Source: Gemmobacter lanyuensis
GTDB lineage: Bacteria > Pseudomonadota > Alphaproteobacteria > Rhodobacterales > Rhodobacteraceae
DNA length: 64,000 bases
Assembly (NCBI RefSeq): GCF_014652355.1
Contig: NZ_BMYQ01000006.1
Location: 124,001-188,000 of the forward strand
Direction of reading: 5' to 3'
Positions 47,367 through 54,598 of this stretch are shown here, in pieces; within the stretch, counting starts at the first letter, position 1; each line of letters opens with the position of its first letter. A program made the translations under genes and the position numbers. A model generated the notes under the pieces. That model was not told the origin of the DNA, searched no databases, and saw only the letters and a program-made list of their open reading frames with translations.

Positions 47367-48239
47367 ATGTTCAAAGGGTCCATGCCTGCCCTTGTCACGC
47401 CGTTCAAGAACGGCGCACTGGATGTGGATACGCTCAAGAAACTTGTGGAGTGGCACATCGCCGAAGGGTCGAATGCGATCGTTCCGGTGGGGACCACGGG
47501 GGAAAGCCCGACGCTGAGCCATGAGGAACATGGCCGCGTCATCGAGATCGTGGTGCAGACCGTGGCGGGCCGCGTGCCGGTGATTGCCGGGGCCGGGTCG
47601 AACAATACCATCGAAGGCGTTGGCCTGATCCAGCACGCTGAAAAGGTGGGTGCAGATGCCGCGCTGGTGGTGACCCCCTATTACAACAAACCGACCCAGG
47701 CCGGGATGATCGCGCATTTTACCGCGCTGCATGACGCCTCGAGCCTGCCGATCTTCATCTACAACATCCCCGGCCGCTCGGTTGTGGACATGACGCCCGA
47801 AACGATGGGCGAGCTGGCCAAGCTGCCGCGGATCGTCGGCGTCAAGGATGCCACCGGCAAGATCGAGCGCGTGTCGATGCAGCGCGCAAGCTGCGGCGCC
47901 GATTTCATCCAGCTGTCGGGTGAGGATGCCACCGCGCTTGGCTTCAACGCCCATGGCGGCGTGGGTTGCATTTCGGTGACGGCCAACGTGGCCCCACGGC
48001 TCTGCGCCGAATTCCAGGCGGCGACCCTGAAGGGGGATTACGCCAAGGCGCTGGAATATCAGGACCGTCTGATGCCGCTCCATGAGGCAATCTTCATCGA
48101 GCCCGGTCTGGCCGGGGCCAAATACGGCTTGTCCCTGCTGGGCATGTGCAGCGAAGAGGTGCGTCTGCCGCTGGTCGGTCTGACCGATGGCACCAAGGCG
48201 CGCATCAAGGCTGCGATGCAACATGCGGGTCTGATCTGA
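47367..48239 (+). CDS. dapA: 4-hydroxy-tetrahydrodipicolinate synthase
   Basis: This 290-residue class I aldolase makes the first committed step of DAP/lysine synthesis, joining aspartate semialdehyde and pyruvate. Seen are the N-terminal [27 protein letters not shown], the YYNKPTQAG segment with catalytic Tyr, and [11 protein letters not shown] with the Schiff-base Lys. ATG 47367 is preferred to ATG 47358 because AGGAG at 47353-47357 is 9 bp before it but touches the other one. It supplies DAP for peptidoglycan. A terminator-like element follows. Confidence 0.96.
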   Translation: MFKGSMPALVTPFKNGALDVDTLKKLVEWHIAEGSNAIVPVGTTGESPTLSHEEHGRVIEIVVQTVAGRVPVIAGAGSNNTIEGVGLIQHAEKVGADAALVVTPYYNKPTQAGMIAHFTALHDASSLPIFIYNIPGRSVVDMTPETMGELAKLPRIVGVKDATGKIERVSMQRASCGADFIQLSGEDATALGFNAHGGVGCISVTANVAPRLCAEFQAATLKGDYAKALEYQDRLMPLHEAIFIEPGLAGAKYGLSLLGMCSEEVRLPLVGLTDGTKARIKAAMQHAGLI

Positions 48240-48246
48240 AGAAAGA

Positions 48247-48304
48247 GGGGGGCGCTGCCCCCCGCCCGTTCCGGGCGCCCCCCGGGATATTTTTGCCAAG
48301 ATGA
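48247..48304 (+). repeat. Rhodobacterales-type intergenic terminator element
   Basis: A 9-bp perfect stem (GGGGGGCGC 247-255 / GCGCCCCCC 275-283 of 48.2xx kb) is followed by GGGATATTTTTGCCAAGATGA. An alternative 7-bp hairpin (GGGGGGC/GCCCCCC, 48247-48263) competes for the same 5' arm. From memory, very similar GGGATATTTTTG-AAGATGA elements recur between genes of Rhodobacteraceae. It lies 7 bp past the dapA stop and probably ends its transcript. Confidence 0.6.
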
Positions 48305-48352
48305 ACAAGGGCCTTGCGTGTGCGGGGCCCTTTTGTCTGTCAGGAGCCGGTG

Positions 48353-49234
48353 ATGAGCGACAATCTGCGCGGCAGTCTGTTCATGGTGCTGGCCATGTGC
48401 GGTTTTGCGATCGAGGATATGTTCCTCAAGCGGGTGGCGGGCGCGGGGATGCCGGTGGGGCAGGTGCTGATCCTGTTCGGCGGCGGCGGCATGTTGGCCT
48501 TCATGGCGCTGGCGCGCGCCCAGGGCCAGGCGATCTGGCACCCGGCGGTGGTTCAACCGCGGATGCTGGTGAAGGCCGCGTTCGAGGTGACGGGGCGATT
48601 GTTCTATACGCTGGCCATTGCCTATACCGCCCTTTCGAGCGCGAGCGCCATTTTGCAGGCCACGCCCCTTGTGGTGGTGGCGGGGGCCGCGCTGATCTTT
48701 GGCGAAAGCGTGGGTTGGCGGCGCTGGGCGGCGATTCTGGCGGGGCTGGGTGGGGTGCTGGTGATCCTGCGGCCGGGGCTTGAGGGGTTTTCGGCGGCCT
48801 CCATCCTTGCGGTGATCGGGCTTTTGGGCTTTGCGGGGCGGGATCTGGCGACGCGGGCCGCGCCGAAGGTGCTGTCGAACTTCCAGCTCGGGATTTACGG
48901 CTTTGCGGCCATGGTGCCGACCGGGGCTGTCTTGCTGATCTGGCAGGGTGGGGCGCAGGTGCCGGATGGCGCGCAGGTGGCGCAGCTGGTGGCGGCGGTG
49001 TTGATCGGGGTCTATGCCTATTGGGCGCTGACCCTCGCCATGCGAACGGGCGAAGTGAGTGTGGTCACGCCCTTCCGCTATACCCGGCTGGTCTTTGCGC
49101 TGATTCTGGGCGTGCTGGTCTTTGGCGAGCGTCCCGATGCCCTGACGCTGATCGGGTCTGCGATTGTGGTGGGGGCGGGGATCTATACGCTGCTGGGCAC
49201 GCGGCGTCAGGTCTTGCGCCGCGCGGCGAACTGA
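48353..49234 (+). CDS. DMT family transporter (EamA)
   Basis: This 293-residue protein has about ten hydrophobic segments in two EamA halves. The typical ends of each half are AILQATPLVVVAGAALIFGE and VVTPFRYTRLVFALILGVLVFGERPD. It likely exports a small metabolite, such as an amino acid or nucleobase. ATG 48353 has CAGGAGCCGGTG upstream; the longer frame to 48314 has no RBS. Its 3' end overlaps the convergent K+ channel gene by 28 bp. Substrate unknown. Confidence 0.87.
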   Translation: MSDNLRGSLFMVLAMCGFAIEDMFLKRVAGAGMPVGQVLILFGGGGMLAFMALARAQGQAIWHPAVVQPRMLVKAAFEVTGRLFYTLAIAYTALSSASAILQATPLVVVAGAALIFGESVGWRRWAAILAGLGGVLVILRPGLEGFSAASILAVIGLLGFAGRDLATRAAPKVLSNFQLGIYGFAAMVPTGAVLLIWQGGAQVPDGAQVAQLVAAVLIGVYAYWALTLAMRTGEVSVVTPFRYTRLVFALILGVLVFGERPDALTLIGSAIVVGAGIYTLLGTRRQVLRRAAN

Positions 49235-49647
49235 TCGAGCCGGACCTGGCGCAGCGCCTCGACCAAGAGTGCCGTCAGCAGGCCGAAGCTGAGAAAGCCG
49301 TTCGCTGCGGCCATCCCGCCGAGCAGCCGCCATTGATGCGGAAGCAGCACATCCCCGAAGCCGAGGGTGGTAAAGGTGACCAGCGAGAAATAGACTGATT
49401 CTTCCAGCGTCGCGAAGACGCCTAGCCCGAAGAAGGCGAAGGCCCAGAGCCAGACGCCCACCGTGATCATCCCCAGCACCCAGAGCGAGACGCCCGCGAT
49501 CACCACCAGCAGCTTGGGCCGGTGCGGTTCGCGCAAAAGCCAGGGGTGCACGCGCGCCAGCATGGTTTCGACCAGCAGCGCCGAAGCCGCCCCCAGAAGG
49601 ATCGAGAGCGTGAGCAGGATCGAGCCGAGAAAGATCTGGGTCAGCAT
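49207..49647 (-). CDS. Two-helix ion channel (K+ channel-like)
   Basis: This 146-residue membrane protein has hydrophobic segments at about residues 5-25 and 44-70, and a pore region near 83-100. The selectivity-filter-like TLGFGDVLL is a relative of TxGYGD with Phe in place of Tyr. A last helix follows. This is an Ion_trans_2-type minimal channel. No cytosolic RCK domain is attached. ATG 49647 (MLTQIF) is chosen because the extension to 49710 lacks membrane character. It overlaps the end of the DMT gene. Confidence 0.75.
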   Translation of the reverse strand: MLTQIFLGSILLTLSILLGAASALLVETMLARVHPWLLREPHRPKLLVVIAGVSLWVLGMITVGVWLWAFAFFGLGVFATLEESVYFSLVTFTTLGFGDVLLPHQWRLLGGMAAANGFLSFGLLTALLVEALRQVRLDQFAARRKT

Positions 49648-49730
49648 GGGGCATCTCTGCCACGTCGCGGGCGGGCTGCCTATGGGGTGATCTGGACTTT
49701 TTGGCGCCAAGCGCCTATCTCGGGCAGATC

Positions 49731-50201
49731 ATGGCCCAGAAATCTGACCCGAATTCCAAGCTCATCGCCGAAAATCGCCGCGCACGTTTCGATTACTTCA
49801 TCGAAAGTGACCTTGAGGCGGGCATCATGCTGTTCGGGTCCGAGGTGAAATCGCTGCGGCAGGGCGGGTCCAACCTGGGCGAAAGCTATGCCACGGTCGA
49901 GGGGGGGGAGCTCTGGCTCATCAACTCCTACATCGCGCCCTACCGCGAGGCGAAGACCTGGGGCCATGAAGAGCGGCGGCTGCGCAAGCTTCTGGTGTCG
50001 AAGAAAGAGCTGTCGAAGCTGTGGAATGCCACGGCCCGCGAAGGCATGACCATCGTGCCGATGAAATGGTATTTCAACGACCGCGGTCTGGTGAAGGTCA
50101 AGCTGGGTGTCGCCAAGGGCAAGAAGCTGTCCGACAAGCGCGAAACCGTCGCCAAACGCGATTGGGACCGGCAGAAACAGCGGCTTTTGAAGGCGCATTG
50201 A
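49731..50201 (+). CDS. smpB: SsrA-binding protein SmpB
   Basis: This 156-residue RNA-binding protein is needed for tmRNA function in rescue of stalled ribosomes. Typical features are [40 protein letters not shown] and the basic C-terminal tail [22 protein letters not shown] 49731 (MAQKSDPN) is chosen as the start. The tmRNA gene ssrA is not in this window. Confidence 0.97.
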   Translation: MAQKSDPNSKLIAENRRARFDYFIESDLEAGIMLFGSEVKSLRQGGSNLGESYATVEGGELWLINSYIAPYREAKTWGHEERRLRKLLVSKKELSKLWNATAREGMTIVPMKWYFNDRGLVKVKLGVAKGKKLSDKRETVAKRDWDRQKQRLLKAH

Positions 50202-50306
50202 CGCGGGGCATTGGCCCTTCGTCGGGGTGTTTGCGCTCGCAGCGGCTTCGCGCTTGCCTGCAAGGGCGGCTGTGGTAAAGCGGGTCCGTGACAGGAGGAG
50301 CCGCCG

Positions 50307-51164
50307 ATGACTGCCTTCAAGGACGACCCGAAAACGCTTGTTTCCACCGAATGGCTGGCCGCGCATCTGCGCGACCCCGATCTGCGGGTGCTGGATGCCA
50401 GCTGGTATCTGCCCGATGCGGGTCGCGACGCGAAGGCGGAATATGCCGCTGGCCATATCCCCGGTGCGCGGTTCTTCGACATTGATGAAATCAGCGACCA
50501 GCGGTCGGCCCTGCCGCATATGGCGCCGCCGGTCGAGAAATTCATCAGCCGCATGCGCGCCATGGGCGTGGGCGATGGGCATCAGGTGGTGGTCTATGAC
50601 GGGGCGGGGCTGTTTTCTGCCGCGCGTGTCTGGTGGCTGTTCCGCCTGATGGGCAAGACCGACATTGCCGTGCTGGATGGTGGTCTGCCGAAATGGCGTG
50701 CCGAGGGGCGCGAGATCGAGGATATGCCCCCCGTGATGCGCGACCGCCATATCACCGTCAGCCGTCAGGCCGGGCTGGTGAAGGACGTGACGCAGGTCGC
50801 CCATGCCAGCAAGCTGGGCGAGGCCGAGATCATCGACGCCCGTGGCGCCCCGCGCTTCCGTGGCGAGGTGGCCGAGCCGCGGGCGGGTCTGCGGTCGGGG
50901 CATATTCCGGGGTCAAAGAACCTGCCCTTTGGTCAGGTGCTGAACGCCGATGGCACAATGAAAGATGTGAACGGTCTGCGCGCCGCCTTTGAGGGCGCGG
51001 GCGTGGATCTGTCGAAACCGGCGATCACCACCTGCGGGTCAGGGGTGACGGCTGCGATCCTGGCGCTGGCGCTGGAACGGATCGGGCACCGGAATTGGTC
51101 TCTCTATGACGGATCGTGGGCCGAATGGGGCATGTATGACGATCTGAAGGTCGCGAAAGGGTAA
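50307..51164 (+). CDS. sseA: 3-mercaptopyruvate sulfurtransferase
   Basis: This 285-residue protein has two rhodanese domains. The second carries the catalytic loop CGSGVTA, the signature of MST rather than thiosulfate sulfurtransferase. The first domain has AGHIPGARFFDIDEISD. It moves sulfur from 3-mercaptopyruvate to thiols or cyanide. GACAGGAGGAGCC precedes ATG 50307. The aminotransferase starts 4 bp past its stop, and aminotransferases can make the 3-mercaptopyruvate substrate from cysteine, so a functional link is plausible. Confidence 0.93.
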   Translation: MTAFKDDPKTLVSTEWLAAHLRDPDLRVLDASWYLPDAGRDAKAEYAAGHIPGARFFDIDEISDQRSALPHMAPPVEKFISRMRAMGVGDGHQVVVYDGAGLFSAARVWWLFRLMGKTDIAVLDGGLPKWRAEGREIEDMPPVMRDRHITVSRQAGLVKDVTQVAHASKLGEAEIIDARGAPRFRGEVAEPRAGLRSGHIPGSKNLPFGQVLNADGTMKDVNGLRAAFEGAGVDLSKPAITTCGSGVTAAILALALERIGHRNWSLYDGSWAEWGMYDDLKVAKG

Positions 51165-51168
51165 AGCG

Positions 51169-52350
51169 ATGCTGGAAGCACTGAAGGCGCAGCCGCAGGA
51201 CAAGATCCTGCAACTGATCCAGATGTTCAAGGATGACCCCCGGTCGGACAAGATCGACCTGGGCGTGGGCGTCTACAAGGATGCCACCGGCCTGACGCCG
51301 GTGATGCGCGCGGTGAAGGCGGCGGAAAAGAAGATCTGGGATACCCAGAACACCAAGACCTACACGGCGCTGACGGGTGAGCCGGGCTATAACACCACCA
51401 TGCGCGAGCTGATCCTCGCGGGGGCAGTGGCGGGGGATCGCCTTTCCTCGATCGCGACGCCGGGCGGCACCGGGGCAGTGCGCCTGGGCATTGATCTGGC
51501 CAAGATGGCAAATCCGGGCGCAACGGTCTGGGTGTCGAAACCCACCTGGGGCAACCATATCTCGATCATCAAGTTCGTGGGCCTGCCGGTTGCCGAATAC
51601 CGTTACTTCGATGCCGCCGCCGGCGAGGTCGATTTCGCCGCGCTGATGGAGGACCTGGGTCAGGTCAAGGCGGGCGATGTCGTGCTGCTGCACGGATGCT
51701 GCCACAACCCGACGGGCGCCAACCTGACGCTGGACCAGTGGCGCGAGGTCATCGCCCTGCTGCAGGCCAAGGCCGCGCTGCCGATGGTCGATCTGGCCTA
51801 TCAGGGCTTTGGCGATGGTCTGGACCAGGACGCCGAGGCGACCCGTCTGATCGCGCAATCCTTCCCGGAAATCCTGATTGCCGCTTCGTGCAGCAAGAAC
51901 TTCGGCGTCTATCGTGACCGTGCGGGCATCCTGATCGCGCTGTCGGCCGATGCGGAACAGGCCAAGATCACCCAGGGCAACCTGAACTTCCTGAACCGCC
52001 AGACCTACAGCTTCCCGCCCGACCATGGCACCCGCACTGTCATGACCGTGCTGGAAGATGACGCCCTGACCGCCGACTGGAAGGCCGAGCTGGAAGAGAC
52101 CCGCAACGGCATGCTGAGCCTGCGCGAACAGCTGGCGGAAGAGCTGCGGAAGGCCACCAATTCGGACCGCTTCGATTTCGTGGCACGTCACCGCGGCATG
52201 TTCTCGCTTCTGGGGCTGACCGAGGCGCAGGTCGCCCGCCTGCGCGAGGAATTCGGGATCTACATGGTCAGCGACTCCCGCATCAATATCGCCGGTCTGA
52301 ATACGGTGACGGTGCCGATCCTGGCCCGCGCGGTGGCGGCCGTCCTGTAA
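51169..52350 (+). CDS. Aromatic/aspartate aminotransferase (class I PLP enzyme)
   Basis: This 393-residue protein is related to TyrB/AspC. Seen are KIDLGVGVYKDATGLTPV near the N-terminus, GGTGAVRLG, CCHNPTGANLT and the PLP-lysine segment SCSKNFGVYRDRAG. The substrate Arg lies in SDSRINIAGL at the C-terminus. It would transaminate aromatic amino acids and aspartate, and possibly cysteine. It is co-transcribed with sseA (4-bp gap) and followed by a strong terminator. Confidence 0.92.
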   Translation: MLEALKAQPQDKILQLIQMFKDDPRSDKIDLGVGVYKDATGLTPVMRAVKAAEKKIWDTQNTKTYTALTGEPGYNTTMRELILAGAVAGDRLSSIATPGGTGAVRLGIDLAKMANPGATVWVSKPTWGNHISIIKFVGLPVAEYRYFDAAAGEVDFAALMEDLGQVKAGDVVLLHGCCHNPTGANLTLDQWREVIALLQAKAALPMVDLAYQGFGDGLDQDAEATRLIAQSFPEILIAASCSKNFGVYRDRAGILIALSADAEQAKITQGNLNFLNRQTYSFPPDHGTRTVMTVLEDDALTADWKAELEETRNGMLSLREQLAEELRKATNSDRFDFVARHRGMFSLLGLTEAQVARLREEFGIYMVSDSRINIAGLNTVTVPILARAVAAVL

Positions 52351-52373
52351 CACGGCGGCAATTCGGAAAGTGG

Positions 52374-52401
52374 AAAGGCCCGGAGGAAACTCCGGGCCTT
52401 T
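52374..52401 (+). terminator. Rho-independent terminator after the aminotransferase
   Basis: A perfect 12-bp stem (AAAGGCCCGGAG / CTCCGGGCCTTT) with a GAAA tetraloop starts 23 bp after the stop codon. The A and T flanks allow use in both directions. It lies between sseA-aminotransferase and the convergent amtB. Confidence 0.85.
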
Positions 52402-52479
52402 GCCATTGCGCCGTGGGAGGAGGCCCGGCGCCGCGCGGATGCGGGGGGGCAGGGAGGAGCCCACCCCCGCGCGCGCCGA

Positions 52480-53967
52480 TCACATGTAGTAGGCGCGTTC
52501 GCCGTGTTCCGCGATGTCCAGACCTTCGCGCTCCACGTCTTCCTTGACGCGCAGGCCCATGGTCAGGTCCACCAGCTTGAACAGGATGAACGACCCCACA
52601 CCCGAGAAGGCCAGCGTGAATGCGACGGCCTTGATCTGCGCCATGATGGCGGTCGAGGCGACGTATTCGGCCACTTGCAGGGTGCCCGGCTGGCTCAGGT
52701 AATCCGGGATGCCCGCACCGCCGAGGGCAGGGTTCACCAGGATGCCGGTGCCGATGGCGCCGATGATGCCGCCGATCCCGTGGACGCCGAAGACATCAAG
52801 CGAGTCATCCAGTTTGAACGCGTTCTTCACATAGGCCACGAAGAGGAAGCACAGCACCCCGGCCACCAGGCCCAGCACGATCGACCCCATCGGCCCGGCA
52901 AAGCCCGCGGCGGGGGTGACGGCAACCAGACCGGCCACGACGCCCGACACCAGACCCAGCAGCGAGGGTTTGCCCTTCATCGCCCATTCGATGAACATCC
53001 AGGCCACGCCACCGGCACCAGCCGCAACGAAGGTGTTCACGATGGCCAGCGAGGTGATCGCGTTGGCTTCGAGGTTGGAGCCCGCATTGAAACCGAACCA
53101 GCCGACGAACAGCAGCGAGGCACCGATCATGGTCATGGTCAGCGAATGGGGCGCCATCGATTCACGGCCAAAGCCGATGCGCTTGCCAACAAGGATACAG
53201 CCCACAAGGCCCGCGACCCCGGCGTTGATATGGACCACGGTGCCACCGGCAAAGTCCAGCGCGCCCCAGTTCCACAGCAGGCCATTGGCAGCCAGATTGG
53301 CGGCAGCGGCTTCGGCAGCGGCGGTATCACCCGCGGCCTGCGCGATCAGCAACGCGGTCTGTTCCTGGGCCAGGTAGTCCGGGCCGCCCCACCACCAGAC
53401 CATGTGGGCCATCGGGAAGTAGATCAGCGTCACCCAAAGCACCACAAAGACCATCAGCGAGGAAAACTTGATGCGTTCGGCAAAGGCGCCGACGATCAGC
53501 GCCGGGGTGATGCAGGCAAAGGTCATCTGGAAGGCGATGAAGGTGAATTCCGGCAGATAGACGCCATTGGTGAAGGTGGCGACCTTCGAATTCACGTCAA
53601 CGCCCGCAAGGAACATCTTGGAAAAGCCGCCGACGAAGGTGTCGAGGCTGCCGCCATAGGTGAAGGCCATCGAATAGCCGTAAGTCACCCAGATGATCGA
53701 CACCAGCGCGCAGATCGCAAAAACCTGCGTCAGCACCGACAGCATGTTCTTGCTGCGGACAAGGCCGCCGTAGAACAGCGCCAGACCCGGAACGGTCATC
53801 AACAGCACCAGCACCGTCGAGATCGACATCCAGGCCACATCGCCGTTGTTCACCGATTGCTCGAACGTATAGGGCGCCAGCGGGGCCGCAGCCTCCTGCG
53901 CCCACAGCGGCAGCCCGGCCAGCGCACCAAGCGCGGCGAGGCCGGAAATCTTCGTCACATTTTTCAT
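52480..53967 (-). CDS. amtB: Ammonium transporter AmtB
   Basis: This 495-residue protein has a cleavable signal (MKNVTKISG... LWAQE) followed by 11 membrane segments. The twin pore histidines lie in PMAHMVWWWGG and DVFGVHGIGG. Family segments GGLVRSKNMLSVL and FIAFQMTFACITPALIVGAFAER are present. It is longer than E. coli AmtB, mainly by loops such as the Ala-rich one near residues 190-215. It lies 31 bp downstream of glnK, the usual partner that blocks it when nitrogen is plentiful. ATG 53967 is preferred over the long frame. Confidence 0.96.
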   Translation of the reverse strand: MKNVTKISGLAALGALAGLPLWAQEAAAPLAPYTFEQSVNNGDVAWMSISTVLVLLMTVPGLALFYGGLVRSKNMLSVLTQVFAICALVSIIWVTYGYSMAFTYGGSLDTFVGGFSKMFLAGVDVNSKVATFTNGVYLPEFTFIAFQMTFACITPALIVGAFAERIKFSSLMVFVVLWVTLIYFPMAHMVWWWGGPDYLAQEQTALLIAQAAGDTAAAEAAAANLAANGLLWNWGALDFAGGTVVHINAGVAGLVGCILVGKRIGFGRESMAPHSLTMTMIGASLLFVGWFGFNAGSNLEANAITSLAIVNTFVAAGAGGVAWMFIEWAMKGKPSLLGLVSGVVAGLVAVTPAAGFAGPMGSIVLGLVAGVLCFLFVAYVKNAFKLDDSLDVFGVHGIGGIIGAIGTGILVNPALGGAGIPDYLSQPGTLQVAEYVASTAIMAQIKAVAFTLAFSGVGSFILFKLVDLTMGLRVKEDVEREGLDIAEHGERAYYM

Positions 53968-53998
53968 GGTTTGTTTTTCCCCTTCCACCCTTGATCGC

Positions 53999-54343
53999 TC
54001 AGAGCGCGTCGTCGTCGGTTTCGCCGGTCCGCACGCGCACGGCATGTTCCACGTCGAGCACGAAGATCTTGCCGTCACCGATCTTGTCGGTCCGCGCGGT
54101 CGATCGGATCGTTTCCACAACCTGTTCGGCGAGGTTGTCTGCGACGACGATTTCCAGCCGCACCTTCGGGACGAAATTCACGGCATATTCAGCGCCGCGG
54201 TAGATTTCGGTATGGCCCGACTGCGATCCGAAGCCCTTGATTTCGGTCACCATCATGCCGCGCACGCCGATGGTGGTCAGCGCCTCACGGACCTCCTCCA
54301 GCTTGAACGGCTTGATTGCTGCGATGATCAGTTTCACCTGCAT
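53999..54343 (-). CDS. glnK: PII nitrogen regulatory protein GlnK
   Basis: This 114-residue PII protein has the N-terminal MQVKLIIAAIKPFKLEEVREAL. The T-loop is GFGSQSGHTEIYRGAEYAVNF with the uridylylation Tyr51, and the B-loop and C-terminus are GDGKIFVLDVEHAVRVRTGE. It senses 2-oxoglutarate and ATP/ADP and controls AmtB, encoded just downstream. ATG 54343 is preferred over the long frame to 54574. The upstream 255 bp, shared with the divergent PBP1A gene, holds repeated TGCACA motifs. Confidence 0.96.
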   Translation of the reverse strand: MQVKLIIAAIKPFKLEEVREALTTIGVRGMMVTEIKGFGSQSGHTEIYRGAEYAVNFVPKVRLEIVVADNLAEQVVETIRSTARTDKIGDGKIFVLDVEHAVRVRTGETDDDAL

Positions 54344-54408
54344 CCCCTTCTCTGGCGAATGGCCCGCTGGGGGCCTTGCCTCGACAGGAAGCCGGGAGCA
54401 GGGACGAT

Positions 54409-54471
54409 TGCACAAGAAATCCGCCCAGCAGAAAGCGCCGCAACCGGGGATTGATGCACATTTTTTGCACA
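54409..54471 (-). promoter_or_regulatory. Three TGCACA motifs upstream of glnK, candidate regulator half-sites
   Basis: TGCACA occurs at 54409-54414, 54455-54460 and 54466-54471 (plus strand), 66-128 bp before the glnK start. The last two are direct repeats spaced 11 bp apart, about one helical turn. TGCAC is the half-site core of NtrC boxes (TGCAC-n-GTGCA), but these are direct, not inverted, so NtrC binding is only a guess. The region is A/T-rich compared with flanking genes, as for a promoter. Confidence 0.35.
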
Positions 54472-54598
54472 AATTTGAAGCTGAGTTTAAAAAATAGGCA
54501 GTATCGAAGCGCGAATCGTTCTCGCTGACACTCCACATTCCTGCCGTTGCGGAGTAAGATTTTGGCAAAACCAAGGCGCAAGAGCAGGCGTATCAGGC

